From Brevundimonas sp. (GTDB lineage: Bacteria; Pseudomonadota; Alphaproteobacteria; Caulobacterales; Caulobacteraceae), in assembly GCF_013912005.1 (NCBI RefSeq), contig NZ_JACESB010000019.1, positions 1 through 47,950 of the forward strand: a DNA stretch of 47,950 nucleotides, given 5' to 3'. Of the stretch, positions 18,636 through 28,060 are shown piece after piece. Numbering within the stretch: the stretch's first letter is position 1; every line of letters starts with the position of its first letter. A program made the translations under genes and the position numbers. The notes under the pieces were generated by a model, which was not told the DNA's origin, made no database searches, and saw only the letters and a program-made list of their open reading frames with translations.

Positions 18636-19106
18636 TCAGGCCGCACCGGCGAGGCTAGTTCGCGTATCCGGCCCCTTGCGCCCCAGCGCCTGCCGCATCG
18701 CGTCCAGCGTCGCCTCGATGGCCACCATGGTCGAGGCGTGGCGGGCGGGGTAGTCCGCCACCTGCTTCAGGGCGCGCAGGCCCTCGAAGCGGCCTTCCGG
18801 ACCGTCGCCGCCGGACTTCAGCATGGCCAGCATGGCGTCCCGGGCCTGGCCGATCTCGTCGAGGCTGGCCCCGATCACCGCCTCGCCCAGCACCCCGGCC
18901 GCCGCCTGGCCGAGGGCGCAGGCCTTCACGTCCTGGGCGAAGTCCGCGATCCGGCCCTCCGCGTCCAGCGCCACGTCGACGATGGCCCGGGAGCCGCACA
19001 GCTTCGCCGTCCGCTCGCCGACGCCTTCGGGCGCGGCCAGCCGGCCGGCGCGCGGCATGTTCGCCGCGAGGCCGAGAATGCGCGCGCTGTAGAGCTCGTC
19101 GATCAT
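18636..19106 (-). CDS. Iron-sulfur cluster assembly scaffold-like protein (IscU/NifU N-terminal family)
   Basis: The product is 156 residues. The IscU-like N-terminus is present (MIDELYSARILGLAANMPRAGRL), with two of the expected ligand cysteines, C37 (KLCGSR) and C63 (KACALGQAA). The third, normally ARxKCALLxW, reads YPARHASTMVAIEA with no Cys. From memory, this ARHAST form is common in an alphaproteobacterial subgroup, so it may be a lineage trait rather than damage. It may not act as a full scaffold. The gene lies upstream of yidD and thrS on the same strand with a 45-base gap. Confidence 0.8.
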   Translation of the reverse strand: MIDELYSARILGLAANMPRAGRLAAPEGVGERTAKLCGSRAIVDVALDAEGRIADFAQDVKACALGQAAAGVLGEAVIGASLDEIGQARDAMLAMLKSGGDGPEGRFEGLRALKQVADYPARHASTMVAIEATLDAMRQALGRKGPDTRTSLAGAA

Positions 19107-19149
19107 GCCGGGAAGATAGGCGCTCCCGCCCGCTCCGTGAAGGCGGGGT

Positions 19150-19959
19150 TCAGCTCCCCTGCAGGGAGTCCCAGGTGCGCGCGCTGGCCTGTTCCGCGCC
19201 GCCGATGCGCGCGCGCAGCCAGGCGAGGTTGGCGTCGGCCTGTTCCGGCGGCAGGGCCCGGCGCAGGATCTGCTCGGCCTCGGGGAGATTGCCGTTCAGG
19301 CCGAGGGCCATGGCGAGATTCAGCCGCACCTTCAGCGAGGCGTCCGGCCGCGCGGCGGCGCGCCGCAGCAGCGGCTCCGCGGCCGCGTTGTCGCCGCGCA
19401 CCATGGCCGCGACCGCCATGTTGGCCAGCACGTCGGGATTCTCCGGCGACAGCTCCAGGGCGCGGCCCCAGGCGGCGCGGGCGTCGTCGGCGCGGCGCAC
19501 CTGCTCGTAGGCGGTTCCCAGCAGCGACCAGACGCGCCAGTCGTCGGGCCGGGCGTCCCGCGCCGTCTCGAGCGCCTGGATGCCGTAGAAGGCCTGTCCG
19601 CGGGCGATGTGGCCGCGGCCCGCCTCCAGCATGGCCTCGACGTTGCCCGGCTGCACCAGCAGCACCCGCTGCGCCATCTCGGCGGCCTGGTCGTAGCGGC
19701 CGAGCTCGCGCAGCGCCTGCGCCGCCTTGACCCCGGCGACCGGATCGCGCGGGTCGATGTCCGCCTGCTCGGTCCAGAACACCGAGCGGCTCAGGGCGTC
19801 GGCGCGGTCGTAGGCGGCGCGGGTCTCGGCGTTGGCGGGCGCACGCGTCCGGGCCGGAGCGGCGGCCGGATCCGCGGCGGGCGCCTGCTGCGCCAGCGCC
19901 GGGGAGGCGAGGGCGGCGAGAACGGCGATGGTTGCGATGCGGGCGGTCGTGCGCGACAT
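19150..19959 (-). CDS. Secreted tetratricopeptide-repeat protein (TadD-like)
   Basis: The product is 269 residues with a signal peptide (MSRTTARIATIAVLAALASPALAQ). It then contains about five TPR units, for example LRELGRYDQAAEMAQRVLL, WSLLGTAYEQVRRADDARAAW and LNLAMALGLNGNLPEAEQIL. The length and secreted TPR layout resemble TadD of Flp pilus systems, but no tad genes are in the window. A periplasmic protein-interaction role is inferred. Confidence 0.8.
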   Translation of the reverse strand: MSRTTARIATIAVLAALASPALAQQAPAADPAAAPARTRAPANAETRAAYDRADALSRSVFWTEQADIDPRDPVAGVKAAQALRELGRYDQAAEMAQRVLLVQPGNVEAMLEAGRGHIARGQAFYGIQALETARDARPDDWRVWSLLGTAYEQVRRADDARAAWGRALELSPENPDVLANMAVAAMVRGDNAAAEPLLRRAAARPDASLKVRLNLAMALGLNGNLPEAEQILRRALPPEQADANLAWLRARIGGAEQASARTWDSLQGS

Positions 19960-20053
19960 GGAAGGCGCTCCGGAAGGGTCGGCCCGCAGGGTCGCCGTTC
20001 CGCGTCAACTGCTGGTTAACGAAGCCCGCGCGCCGGGCCGGAAAGTCCGTCCC

Positions 20054-21432
<1,379 letters not shown>

Positions 21433-21439
<7 letters not shown>

Positions 21440-21528
21440 GGGATGAGGGATGAGGGAAGAGGGGACAGGGGACAGGGATGAGGGATCGCCGCGCATCCCT
21501 CATCCCTCATCCCTCATCCTTCTTCTCC
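21433..21528. repeat. Heptamer array in inverted arms: GGGATGA type
   Basis: From 21433 to 21488 there are eight consecutive 7-mers: GGGATGA three times, GGGAAGA, GGGGACA twice, GGGATGA and GGGATCG. After a core of about 6 bases, the complementary orientation runs from about 21494 to 21528, with CATCCCT three times and then decayed copies. The arms can fold into a long imperfect hairpin. The first heptamer contains the stop codon of the M17 peptidase. It lies between two genes on the same strand. Confidence 0.85.
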
Positions 21529-21587
21529 GTGTTTCCGCCGATGCGAATTGACCGCGTCCGTTAACGGCCCTTTCGGCATCCCGCGGC

Positions 21588-22400
21588 ATGATGCCGTTTC
21601 AACCGGACGAGCCCTGTTTGACCGCAGCCGCCGCACAGTTTGACCCCCGCACCACCCTGGCGCGGCCCGACCTCGCCGAGCAGGCGCTGGAGGGCCTCGT
21701 GCGCGCTGCGACCTACCGCCGCGCCACCGCCATGCGCTGCACCGCGCCCGTGGCCGCCATCCATGCCGACGTCGGGGCGTCGGGCGCGCCGGTCGACGAA
21801 CTGATCTTCGGCGAGGCCTTCGAGGTGCTCGAGATCCGCGGCGACCGGGCCTGGGGCCAGGCGCGTCGGGACGGCGTGGTCGGCTGGATCGATCGCGCCG
21901 CCCTCGCCGAGGGCGCCCCGATCCCCGCCGCCCGGGTCGCGGCCGTCGGCGCCGCCCTGCCGCTGAACGCCCTCGTCGTCGAGGGCGGCGGCGACGATCT
22001 CCGGCCGGTCGGCGAGTTCGAGCGCGATCCGGTGGCCGTGGCCGAGCGCCTGCTCGGCGTGCCGCACCGTCCCGGCGGCCGCTCCTCCCGCGCCACCGAC
22101 TGCTGCGGCCTTGTGCAGCAGGCCCTCTACGCCTGCGGCCGTCCCGCCCCGCGCTACGCCGACCAGCAGGCGGAGCTCGGCGAGCCGGTGAGTCGCGCCG
22201 ATGCGCGTCGCGGCGATCTGGTCGTCTGGCTGCACGCGGGGGAGGGGCCCTGGAACGGCCACTCGGCCTTCCTGCTGGAGGGCGGGCGCGTCCTGCACGC
22301 CACCGGCCGGCACGGCGCGGTGGTCGTCGAGCCGCTCGCCGAGGCCGAGGCCCGCTACGCCGCCGACGGTTTCAGCCCGCCCCTGTTCCGCCGCCTCTGA
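21588..22400 (+). CDS. NlpC/P60-family cysteine peptidase with SH3-like domain
   Basis: The product is 270 residues (ATG 21588 or 21591). An SH3-like domain spans about 50-120 (VDELIFGEAFEVLEIRGDRAWGQ). The catalytic NlpC/P60 domain has its nucleophile at DCCGLVQQAL, where the usual DCSG reads DCCG, and its histidine at NGHSAFLLEGG. It probably cleaves peptidoglycan stem peptides. No signal peptide is visible, so the protein may be cytoplasmic and act in muropeptide recycling, as related DUF1287/YkfC-like proteins do. A terminator follows. Confidence 0.85.
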   Translation: MMPFQPDEPCLTAAAAQFDPRTTLARPDLAEQALEGLVRAATYRRATAMRCTAPVAAIHADVGASGAPVDELIFGEAFEVLEIRGDRAWGQARRDGVVGWIDRAALAEGAPIPAARVAAVGAALPLNALVVEGGGDDLRPVGEFERDPVAVAERLLGVPHRPGGRSSRATDCCGLVQQALYACGRPAPRYADQQAELGEPVSRADARRGDLVVWLHAGEGPWNGHSAFLLEGGRVLHATGRHGAVVVEPLAEAEARYAADGFSPPLFRRL

Positions 22401-22416
22401 ACCTCGCCGCCAACGA

Positions 22417-22448
22417 AAAAGGCCCCGCCGTCGCCGGCGGGGCCTTCG
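22417..22448. terminator. Bidirectional terminator between NlpC/P60 and cytochrome c genes
   Basis: A perfect 12-bp stem, aaggccccgccg (22419-22430) with cggcggggcctt (22435-22446), has loop tcgc. It is preceded by AAAAA, so on the minus strand it ends in a T-run and serves the convergent cytochrome gene well. Confidence 0.9.
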
Positions 22449-22464
22449 CGTGTTCAGCGCCGGC

Positions 22465-23217
22465 TCAGCGGGGCAGGGAGTTCTGCGCCGCGGCCTCGTC
22501 GGGCGAGCCGGGAGTGGCCTGCTGGAGCGTGGACTGCGCCGCCGGTCCGGTGATCGGCGCGCCGCCGGCCTGACCGCCCAGCTCTTCGGCCGCCTCATTG
22601 GCGCCCGGAGCCACCGGAGCCCCCTCGGCGCCCTCGGCCGGCGCCGCGGCGCCCGGCTGGCGGGCCGGATCCGGCGCCGGGATGGCGTAGCCGCCCGAGC
22701 CCTGGCTGCGCAGGTAGGCGATCAGGTTGATGCGGGTCTGCTGGTCGCGGATGCCGGCGAAGGACATCTTGGTGCCCGGCACGTGACGGCCCGGGTTGGT
22801 GATGAACTGGTCCAGCTCGTCGTAGGTCCAGTTCGGAGCCTCGGCCTTGTGGGCGCTCATGGCGTCCGAATAGGCGAAGCCGGCGGCGTGCATCACGGGG
22901 CCGCCGACGACGCCGAACAGGTTCGGGCCGATGCCGTTGGCGCCGCCCTGCGCCACATTGTGGCAGGCCTGGCAGCGGGCGAAGGCGGCCTCGCCGGCGG
23001 CGAGGTCGGCGGCCGGGAGCACCGTGCCCCAGTCCGGCGGCAGCTCGACTTCGGCGGCGCCGCCCGCGGCCTCTTCCGGCGCGTCGACGAAGTAGCCCAT
23101 CTTTTCAGGGGCTTCGGTGTGGTAGATCGCGCCCGTCAGCTGCTGGACGCCGATGATGACGAAGGCGGTCGCCAGACCGGCGCCGAGAATCTTGTTCCAC
23201 TTCAGATCGCCGCTCAT
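22465..23217 (-). CDS. Membrane-anchored class I cytochrome c
   Basis: The product is 250 residues. One N-terminal membrane anchor (ILGAGLATAFVIIGVQQLTGAIY) is followed by a cytochrome c domain with the haem motif CQACH and the axial Met in GTKMSFAG. The fold matches mitochondrial-type cytochrome c and the CycM/c552 group, which carries electrons between the bc1 complex and the terminal oxidase. The C-terminus is an unusual tail of about 75 residues, rich in Ala, Pro and Gly, of unknown role. The gene is flanked by kdsB divergently. Confidence 0.9.
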   Translation of the reverse strand: MSGDLKWNKILGAGLATAFVIIGVQQLTGAIYHTEAPEKMGYFVDAPEEAAGGAAEVELPPDWGTVLPAADLAAGEAAFARCQACHNVAQGGANGIGPNLFGVVGGPVMHAAGFAYSDAMSAHKAEAPNWTYDELDQFITNPGRHVPGTKMSFAGIRDQQTRINLIAYLRSQGSGGYAIPAPDPARQPGAAAPAEGAEGAPVAPGANEAAEELGGQAGGAPITGPAAQSTLQQATPGSPDEAAAQNSLPR

Positions 23218-23355
23218 GCGCGTCGTCGCATCCCGTCCGTTAGGGCCCGGCCGCAGGGACGGCGGGCGAATTCTTGCGTGGGCGTCTCTTACACGCTAGC
23301 GCGGCCTTCGCAACCGGCCCGGACCTGCCCGGGCGTCGCAGGCGGCGTTCGACCG

Positions 23356-24096
23356 ATGAATCCCCTGATCCTCATCCCCGCCCGCATGGCCGCGACCCGC
23401 CTCCCGGGCAAGCCGCTGGCCGACATCGGCGGCCGTCCGATGATCGTCCGGGCGTACCAGCAGGCGGCCGCCTCGGGACTGCCCGTCGCCGTCGCCGCCG
23501 GGGATGCGGAGATCGTCGCGGCGGTCGAGGCGGCCGGCGGACGGGCCGTGCTCACCGATCCCGACCTGCCCTCCGGCTCCGATCGCATCCGCGCGGCGCT
23601 CGCGGCCATCGATCCGGACGGCCGCCACGACGCGGTGATCAACCTGCAGGGCGACATGCCGTTCGCCGACCCCGGCCTGGCGCAGGCCTGCGCCGGCCTG
23701 CTGGCGGCCGAGCCCGCCTGCGACATCGCGACCCTGGTTGCGCCCGAGGCGGACGCCTCCGACCGCGCCAACCCGGACGTGGTCAAGGCCGTGCTGGCCC
23801 TGCCCGAGGGCGCCCGCCACGGCCGCGCCCTCTACTTCACCCGCTCGACCCTCTACGGCGACGGCCCGGTCTGGCGCCACATCGGCCTCTACGGCTACCG
23901 CCGCGCCGCCCTCGAACGATTCTGCGCCGCTCCCCCGTCGCCGCTGGAGCGCCGCGAAAAGCTGGAGCAGCTGCGGGCGCTGGAGATGGGGCTCCAGATC
24001 TGGGCCGCCGTCATCGACGCGGCGCCGCTGTCCGTGGACAGTCCGGCGGATCTGGCTGAAGCGAGGCAGCAGGCGGCAGGCGGCAGGCAGCCCTAG
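23356..24096 (+). CDS. kdsB: 3-deoxy-manno-octulosonate (KDO) cytidylyltransferase
   Basis: The product is 246 residues. Nucleotidyltransferase motifs are clear: LIPARMAATRLPGKPL at the N-terminus, DPDLPSGSDRI, NLQGDMPF and HIGLYGYRR. It activates KDO with CTP for lipopolysaccharide core synthesis. Together with the arabinose-5-phosphate isomerase at 41.3 kb, it gives two KDO-pathway steps in the window. The conserved protein ends at DSPADLAEA. The last eight residues or so (RQQAAGGRQP) are encoded by the heptamer repeat array and are likely an added tail. Confidence 0.95.
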   Translation: MNPLILIPARMAATRLPGKPLADIGGRPMIVRAYQQAAASGLPVAVAAGDAEIVAAVEAAGGRAVLTDPDLPSGSDRIRAALAAIDPDGRHDAVINLQGDMPFADPGLAQACAGLLAAEPACDIATLVAPEADASDRANPDVVKAVLALPEGARHGRALYFTRSTLYGDGPVWRHIGLYGYRRAALERFCAAPPSPLERREKLEQLRALEMGLQIWAAVIDAAPLSVDSPADLAEARQQAAGGRQP

Positions 24097-24158
24097 GTCC
24101 GGGCCCGGGGCGGCGCCGCACGGGCTCCATGCTGCCTGCTGCCTGCTGCCTGCTGCCT
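24064..24158. repeat. Heptamer array in inverted arms: AGGCAGC type
   Basis: Left arm: AGGCAGC, AGGCGGC, AGGCGGC, AGGCAGC (24064-24091), inside the kdsB reading frame. Right arm: GCTGCCT four times (24131-24158), the exact reverse complement of AGGCAGC. The core between the arms is 39 bases and very GC-rich. The nudC stop codon (24157-24159 on the minus strand) uses the last bases of the right arm. It sits between convergent genes. Confidence 0.85.
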
Positions 24159-25089
24159 AAAGCTCCCCCTCCTCCACCCACGCCTCCAGCAGCCGCCGCG
24201 CGATCGCGATCCGCGCCGGCGCCCTGATCTCCGGATGGGTCCCCGCCAGCACCGCCCGCGCCTCGTCCCGCGTCAGCCAGGCCACCGCCTCCAGCTCCGT
24301 CTGGTCCGGGGCGGCCTGGTCCGAATCGACCTCGCACAGCAGGCCGATCATCAGCTGCGACGGGAACGGCCACGGCTGGCTGGAATGGTAGCGCACCGCC
24401 GTCACCGTCAGTCCGGCCTCCTCCGCCACCTCCCGGGCGCAGGCCTCCTCGATCGTCTCGCCCGGCTCGAGGAAGCCGGCCAGGGCCGACATCCGCCCCG
24501 CCGGCCAGCTGGCCTGCCGCCCCAGCAGACAGACCGGCTCCGGCCCGCCGCGGTACACTGGCAGCATGATGGTCACCGGGTCGACGCGCGGAAAATGCTC
24601 GGTCCGGCAGGCCGGGCAGATCCGCTTCCAGCCCCCCGCCGCCGTCTCGCTCTCCACCCCGCAGGCGGCGCAGAAGCCGTGCCGCGCCCGCCAGTCGAAC
24701 AGGCTCTTGGCCGTCCCCGCCATGGCCGCGTCGGCCCCGGACAGCAGGGCGGCGGCCTCGCGCATCTCCATGAAGGCGCCCAGCCCGGCCAGCGGCCCGG
24801 CCGCCGGATCCAGCGAGCTCTCCACCTCGACGGCGAAGACCGGCGCTTCCTTCCAGAGCCCGAGGAACAGCTCGCGGTCGGGCACGACCGCCCGCGCATG
24901 CTCCAGCCCCAGCCACGCCAGCCGCGGTCCGTCGGCATGGTCCTCGACCAGCGGCCGGCCCTGCCAGAGCGCCATGGCCACGGCTTCGGGATTGGCCGCC
25001 TGTTCGGCCAGCCAGGCGGGATCGTTGCGCCGGTCGCCCGCCCGGTCGAGCGGATTGCCGGCGAAGGTGTTGAGGGCGGGAAGGGGCAT
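24157..25089 (-). CDS. nudC: NAD(+) diphosphatase (NADH pyrophosphatase), Nudix family
   Basis: The product is 310 residues. It has an N-terminal NudC domain, a four-cysteine zinc ribbon (FCAACG, then ICPACR), the Nudix box GFLEPGETIEEACAREVAEEAG, and the NudC-specific SQPWPFPSQLM just downstream. It hydrolyses NADH/NAD+ to NMN(H) and AMP and can remove NAD caps from RNA. The catalytic Glu residues of the Nudix box are intact. It converges on kdsB across the AGGCAGC heptamer array. Confidence 0.93.
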   Translation of the reverse strand: MPLPALNTFAGNPLDRAGDRRNDPAWLAEQAANPEAVAMALWQGRPLVEDHADGPRLAWLGLEHARAVVPDRELFLGLWKEAPVFAVEVESSLDPAAGPLAGLGAFMEMREAAALLSGADAAMAGTAKSLFDWRARHGFCAACGVESETAAGGWKRICPACRTEHFPRVDPVTIMLPVYRGGPEPVCLLGRQASWPAGRMSALAGFLEPGETIEEACAREVAEEAGLTVTAVRYHSSQPWPFPSQLMIGLLCEVDSDQAAPDQTELEAVAWLTRDEARAVLAGTHPEIRAPARIAIARRLLEAWVEEGEL

Positions 25090-25142
25090 GGACCTTTCAC
25101 TAGCCCAAGCCCTGCGCCATTGTCGCCGGCGGGGAGGGTGGA

Positions 25143-25484
25143 ATGCGATTGTCGATCTGGCTGACGACGTTCGGGCTCAACACTATCCTGCTGGGCCTGA
25201 TGGTCAGCAGTCTTTGGGAGCCCTTTGGCGTCCCGGCCGCGGTTCAGTTCCCCGTGGTGCTTGTCGCCTATGCGGTTTTTGGTCTCTTTTACCTGAGGTG
25301 CCCGGTGTGCCGGAGTTCCACGTCTGGCTGGTGGATTTGCGGTGAGGGCCTGTTTTCAATCTACTTTTTTGCGCCCTTCGCGAACCCCGGTCGATGCAAC
25401 CGTTGCGGCTTGGGCTTCCACCGACACGGATTTGGCGACGACGTGAAGGATCTTCGCCGTCGCTGGCGTCTGGATAATCCCTGA
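25143..25484 (+). CDS. Hypothetical small membrane protein with zinc-ribbon cysteines
   Basis: The product is 113 residues. Two hydrophobic segments (about 5-25 and 33-50) are followed by RCPVC (about 53-57) and CNRCG near residue 85, so a four-Cys zinc ribbon on the cytoplasmic side is plausible. An aromatic stretch (LFSIYFFAPFANPG) lies between the Cys pairs. Codon use is less GC-biased than the neighbours (ttt, ctt, gtt and similar are frequent), which hints at recent arrival or relaxed selection. I do not recognise the family. GGAGGG lies about 10 bases before the ATG. Confidence 0.6.
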   Translation: MRLSIWLTTFGLNTILLGLMVSSLWEPFGVPAAVQFPVVLVAYAVFGLFYLRCPVCRSSTSGWWICGEGLFSIYFFAPFANPGRCNRCGLGFHRHGFGDDVKDLRRRWRLDNP

Positions 25485-25520
25485 TCTTGATCTCGGCGCG
25501 CCTAACCGCGATATAGGCCT

Positions 25521-25610
25521 CGGAGATCGCGGGCGAAGGCTTCGCCAACCTGGTCAGGGCCGGAAGGCAGCAGCCACAACGAATCCCCCTTCGGGTCGCG
25601 GTCTCCACCC
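25521..25610 (+). ncRNA. ffs: Signal recognition particle RNA (4.5S, bacterial small type)
   Basis: The universally conserved core is readable at about 25551-25575: GGTCAGGGCCGGAAGGCAGC, containing the GGAA tetraloop and the asymmetric loop bound by Ffh. A closing stem pairs ggagatcgcg (25522-25531) with cgcggtctcc (25597-25606) through one wobble. The size of about 90 nt and the position just upstream of dnaX are typical of bacteria. Exact ends are estimated from the closing stem. Confidence 0.9.
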
Positions 25611-25673
25611 TTCATCCCCGACATCTTGAAGTCCCGCTCTTAGCGTCGGCGTGCGCTCACGCTATGACGGGGC

Positions 25674-27563
25674 ATGAGCCACAGCGACCCGAGTCTCGAC
25701 GGTCCCCCCTGGGACGAGGACGCCCCCGAAGGCGAGGCCCCGGAGCGCGACCCCAACACCGGGGACATGTTCGGCGCCCCCGAGCCCGCCGGCATGCGCG
25801 AGGCCGAGGCGGCCGCCGCCCCGGTCGAGGCTGCGCCCGCGGCCCCGCAGCCGGTCGCGACCGCCGCTCCGGCTCCCGGGGCGGAGGCGCCCGCCGGCGA
25901 CGGCGAGGCCTACACCGTCCTGGCCCGCAAATACCGGCCGCGCACCTTCGAGGACCTGATCGGCCAGGAGGCCATGGTGAGGACGCTCACCAACGCCTTC
26001 GCCACCGGCCGCATCGCCCACGCCTTCATGCTCACCGGCGTCCGCGGGGTGGGCAAGACCACCACCGCCCGCCTGCTGGCCCGCGCCCTGAACAACGAGA
26101 CGGACGCCATCGACCGTCCCTCGCTGGCCCTGACCGCCCACGGCCGACACGACGCCGCCATCATGGCCGGCCAGCACATGGACGTGATGGAGATGGACGC
26201 CGCCTCGCACACCGGCGTCAACGACATCCGCGACATCCTCGAGAGCGTCCGCTACGCCCCCGTCGAGGCGCGCTACAAGGTCTACGTCCTCGACGAGGTC
26301 CACATGCTGTCGACGCAGGCGTTCAACGCCCTGCTGAAGACGCTGGAGGAGCCGCCGCCGCACGCCAAATTCATCTTCGCCACCACCGAGATCCGCAAGG
26401 TCCCGGTGACCATCCTCAGCCGCTGCCAGCGTTTCGACCTGCGGCGGGTGGAGCCGGAGATCCTCGTCGACCACCTGGGCCGCATCGCCGAGCGGGAGGG
26501 CATGCGCATCGAGCCGGACGCCCTGGCCCTGATCGCCCGCGCCGCCGAGGGTTCGGTGCGCGACGGCCTGTCGCTGCTCGACCAGGCCCTCGTCCAGGCC
26601 GAAAAGGGCGAGCTGGTCCAGACCGCCACCGTCCGCGACATGCTGGGCCTCGCCGACCGCAGCCAGACCATCGCCCTGTTCGAGGCGATCATGGCCGGCC
26701 GCACCCCCGAGGCGCTGGAGCTGTTCCGCACCCTCTACGGCTACGGCGCCGACCCGGTGCAGGTCACCAACGACCTGCTCGAACACTGCCACGCCGCCTC
26801 GGTCGCCAGGATGCTGGGACCGCAGGCCACCCGCCTGCCCAACGACCAGGCGCAGAAGCTGGCCGGCCTGGGGGCGGTGATCTCGGCCGGGACCCTGTCG
26901 CGCACCTGGCAGATGCTCCTCAAGGCGCTGGACGAGGTGCGCCGCGCCCCCAGCCCCGCCGACGCGGTGGAGATGGCCATCGTCCGGCTCGCCTACGCGG
27001 CCGACCTGCCCGGGCCGGAGGAGGCCCTGAAGGCCCTGCGCGACGGCGAGCCGGTCGGCGGCGGCCCGTCGGGCCAGCTCCCGCGCGGTTCCGGCGGCGG
27101 CGGGGCCTCCGCCCAGCTGGCCGCCCGCCCGGCTCCCGCCCCGGCCGCCCTGCCGGATCCCCAGACCTTCGAGGCGGTCGTCGCCCTGATCGGCGAGAAG
27201 CGCGAGGTCGGCCTGCAGATGGACGTGCAGCGCTACGTCCGCCCGGTCGCCTTCAAGCCCGGGGCCATCACCTACGAGAGCGTCGAGGGGGCCCCGGTCG
27301 ACCTCGCCCGCAAGCTGGCCTCCCGCCTCAAGGACTGGACGGGCCGCACCTGGCTGATCGCCGCCAACGGCCAGGGCGGCGGCGAGACCATGATCGAGAT
27401 CGACCGCCGCAAGCGCGCCGAGGAGCGCGCCGCGGTCGAGGCCGACCCCTTCGTCGCCGCCGTCATGGAAGCCTTCCCCGGCGCGAAGATCGGCGAGATC
27501 CGCACCCTGGCCGCGCCGGTGGAGCTGCCGGCGATTCCGGACGAGGCGGGGGAGGAGGAGTAG
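25674..27563 (+). CDS. dnaX: DNA polymerase III subunits gamma and tau
   Basis: The product is 629 residues. An acidic, Ala/Pro-rich N-terminal extension (1-78) precedes the conserved YTVLARKYRPRTFEDLIGQ. Walker A is GVRGVGKTT (122-130), Walker B VYVLDEVHML (203-212), and the sensor/arginine-finger region runs through ILSRCQRFDLRR. The four zinc-binding cysteines expected between about 140 and 170 are absent; I recall the same in other Caulobacterales. No A-rich slippery site for frameshifting is visible. A Gly-rich stretch (about 458-481) precedes the tau-specific C-terminal region. In Caulobacter crescentus the shorter form is made by ClpXP processing, and this gene looks compatible with that. 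It loads the sliding clamp and organises the replisome. Confidence 0.95.
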   Translation: MSHSDPSLDGPPWDEDAPEGEAPERDPNTGDMFGAPEPAGMREAEAAAAPVEAAPAAPQPVATAAPAPGAEAPAGDGEAYTVLARKYRPRTFEDLIGQEAMVRTLTNAFATGRIAHAFMLTGVRGVGKTTTARLLARALNNETDAIDRPSLALTAHGRHDAAIMAGQHMDVMEMDAASHTGVNDIRDILESVRYAPVEARYKVYVLDEVHMLSTQAFNALLKTLEEPPPHAKFIFATTEIRKVPVTILSRCQRFDLRRVEPEILVDHLGRIAEREGMRIEPDALALIARAAEGSVRDGLSLLDQALVQAEKGELVQTATVRDMLGLADRSQTIALFEAIMAGRTPEALELFRTLYGYGADPVQVTNDLLEHCHAASVARMLGPQATRLPNDQAQKLAGLGAVISAGTLSRTWQMLLKALDEVRRAPSPADAVEMAIVRLAYAADLPGPEEALKALRDGEPVGGGPSGQLPRGSGGGGASAQLAARPAPAPAALPDPQTFEAVVALIGEKREVGLQMDVQRYVRPVAFKPGAITYESVEGAPVDLARKLASRLKDWTGRTWLIAANGQGGGETMIEIDRRKRAEERAAVEADPFVAAVMEAFPGAKIGEIRTLAAPVELPAIPDEAGEEE

Positions 27564-27567
27564 GGGG

Positions 27568-28005
27568 TTGGCGCTGCGGCCTTCCGAGATCCGAACCGCC
27601 CTCGTCACCGGGCTGGGCGTGCATCTCTTGGGCTCAGCCTTCTATCTTCAGGCTCTGACCTTCTCCCGGTTCTGGCAAACGGCGGTTGTGTTTGCGGTGT
27701 CGGGACTGCTGCTCGCCGTCGCGCATCGAGAACAGCCTCGACGCCGCCGCCTGCATGCGGCGCTGCGGGAGCGGGGCATCCCCTCGGCTCCCATTTCCAC
27801 CGCTGCCTATCTCGCGCTCCTGTGCCTGGCAGCGCTCATGATCGCCCTCCCGACCGCCCTTTGGTTGACGATGCGGGGCGTTCCCGAGCGACTGGATTTC
27901 TGGCTGGGTGTGGGCTGGCTGTGCTGGACCGCGCTGGCCGGCCTATTGTCATGGCTGCGCTGGAAGGAGGCGCAGATGCTGGAGCGGGGCGCCCGCGCCT
28001 TGTGA
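27568..28005 (+). CDS. Hypothetical membrane protein
   Basis: The product is 145 residues with about four predicted membrane helices (VTGLGVHLLGSAFYLQALTF, TAVVFAVSGLLLAVA, YLALLCLAALMIALPTALWL, WLGVGWLCWTALAGLLSWL) and basic loops (HREQPRRRRLHAALRERG). The start is TTG 27568, four bases after the dnaX stop, with GGAGGAGGAG upstream in the dnaX end. It may be translated from the dnaX message. I do not recognise a family. It interrupts the usual dnaX-ybaB-recR order together with the nitroreductase and the repeat cluster. Confidence 0.55.
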   Translation: MALRPSEIRTALVTGLGVHLLGSAFYLQALTFSRFWQTAVVFAVSGLLLAVAHREQPRRRRLHAALRERGIPSAPISTAAYLALLCLAALMIALPTALWLTMRGVPERLDFWLGVGWLCWTALAGLLSWLRWKEAQMLERGARAL

Positions 28006-28060
28006 AGGCGCGTGGCGCTTGCGGCGTTCGCCGACAAGACTGCACGACCAGACGCCGCCG

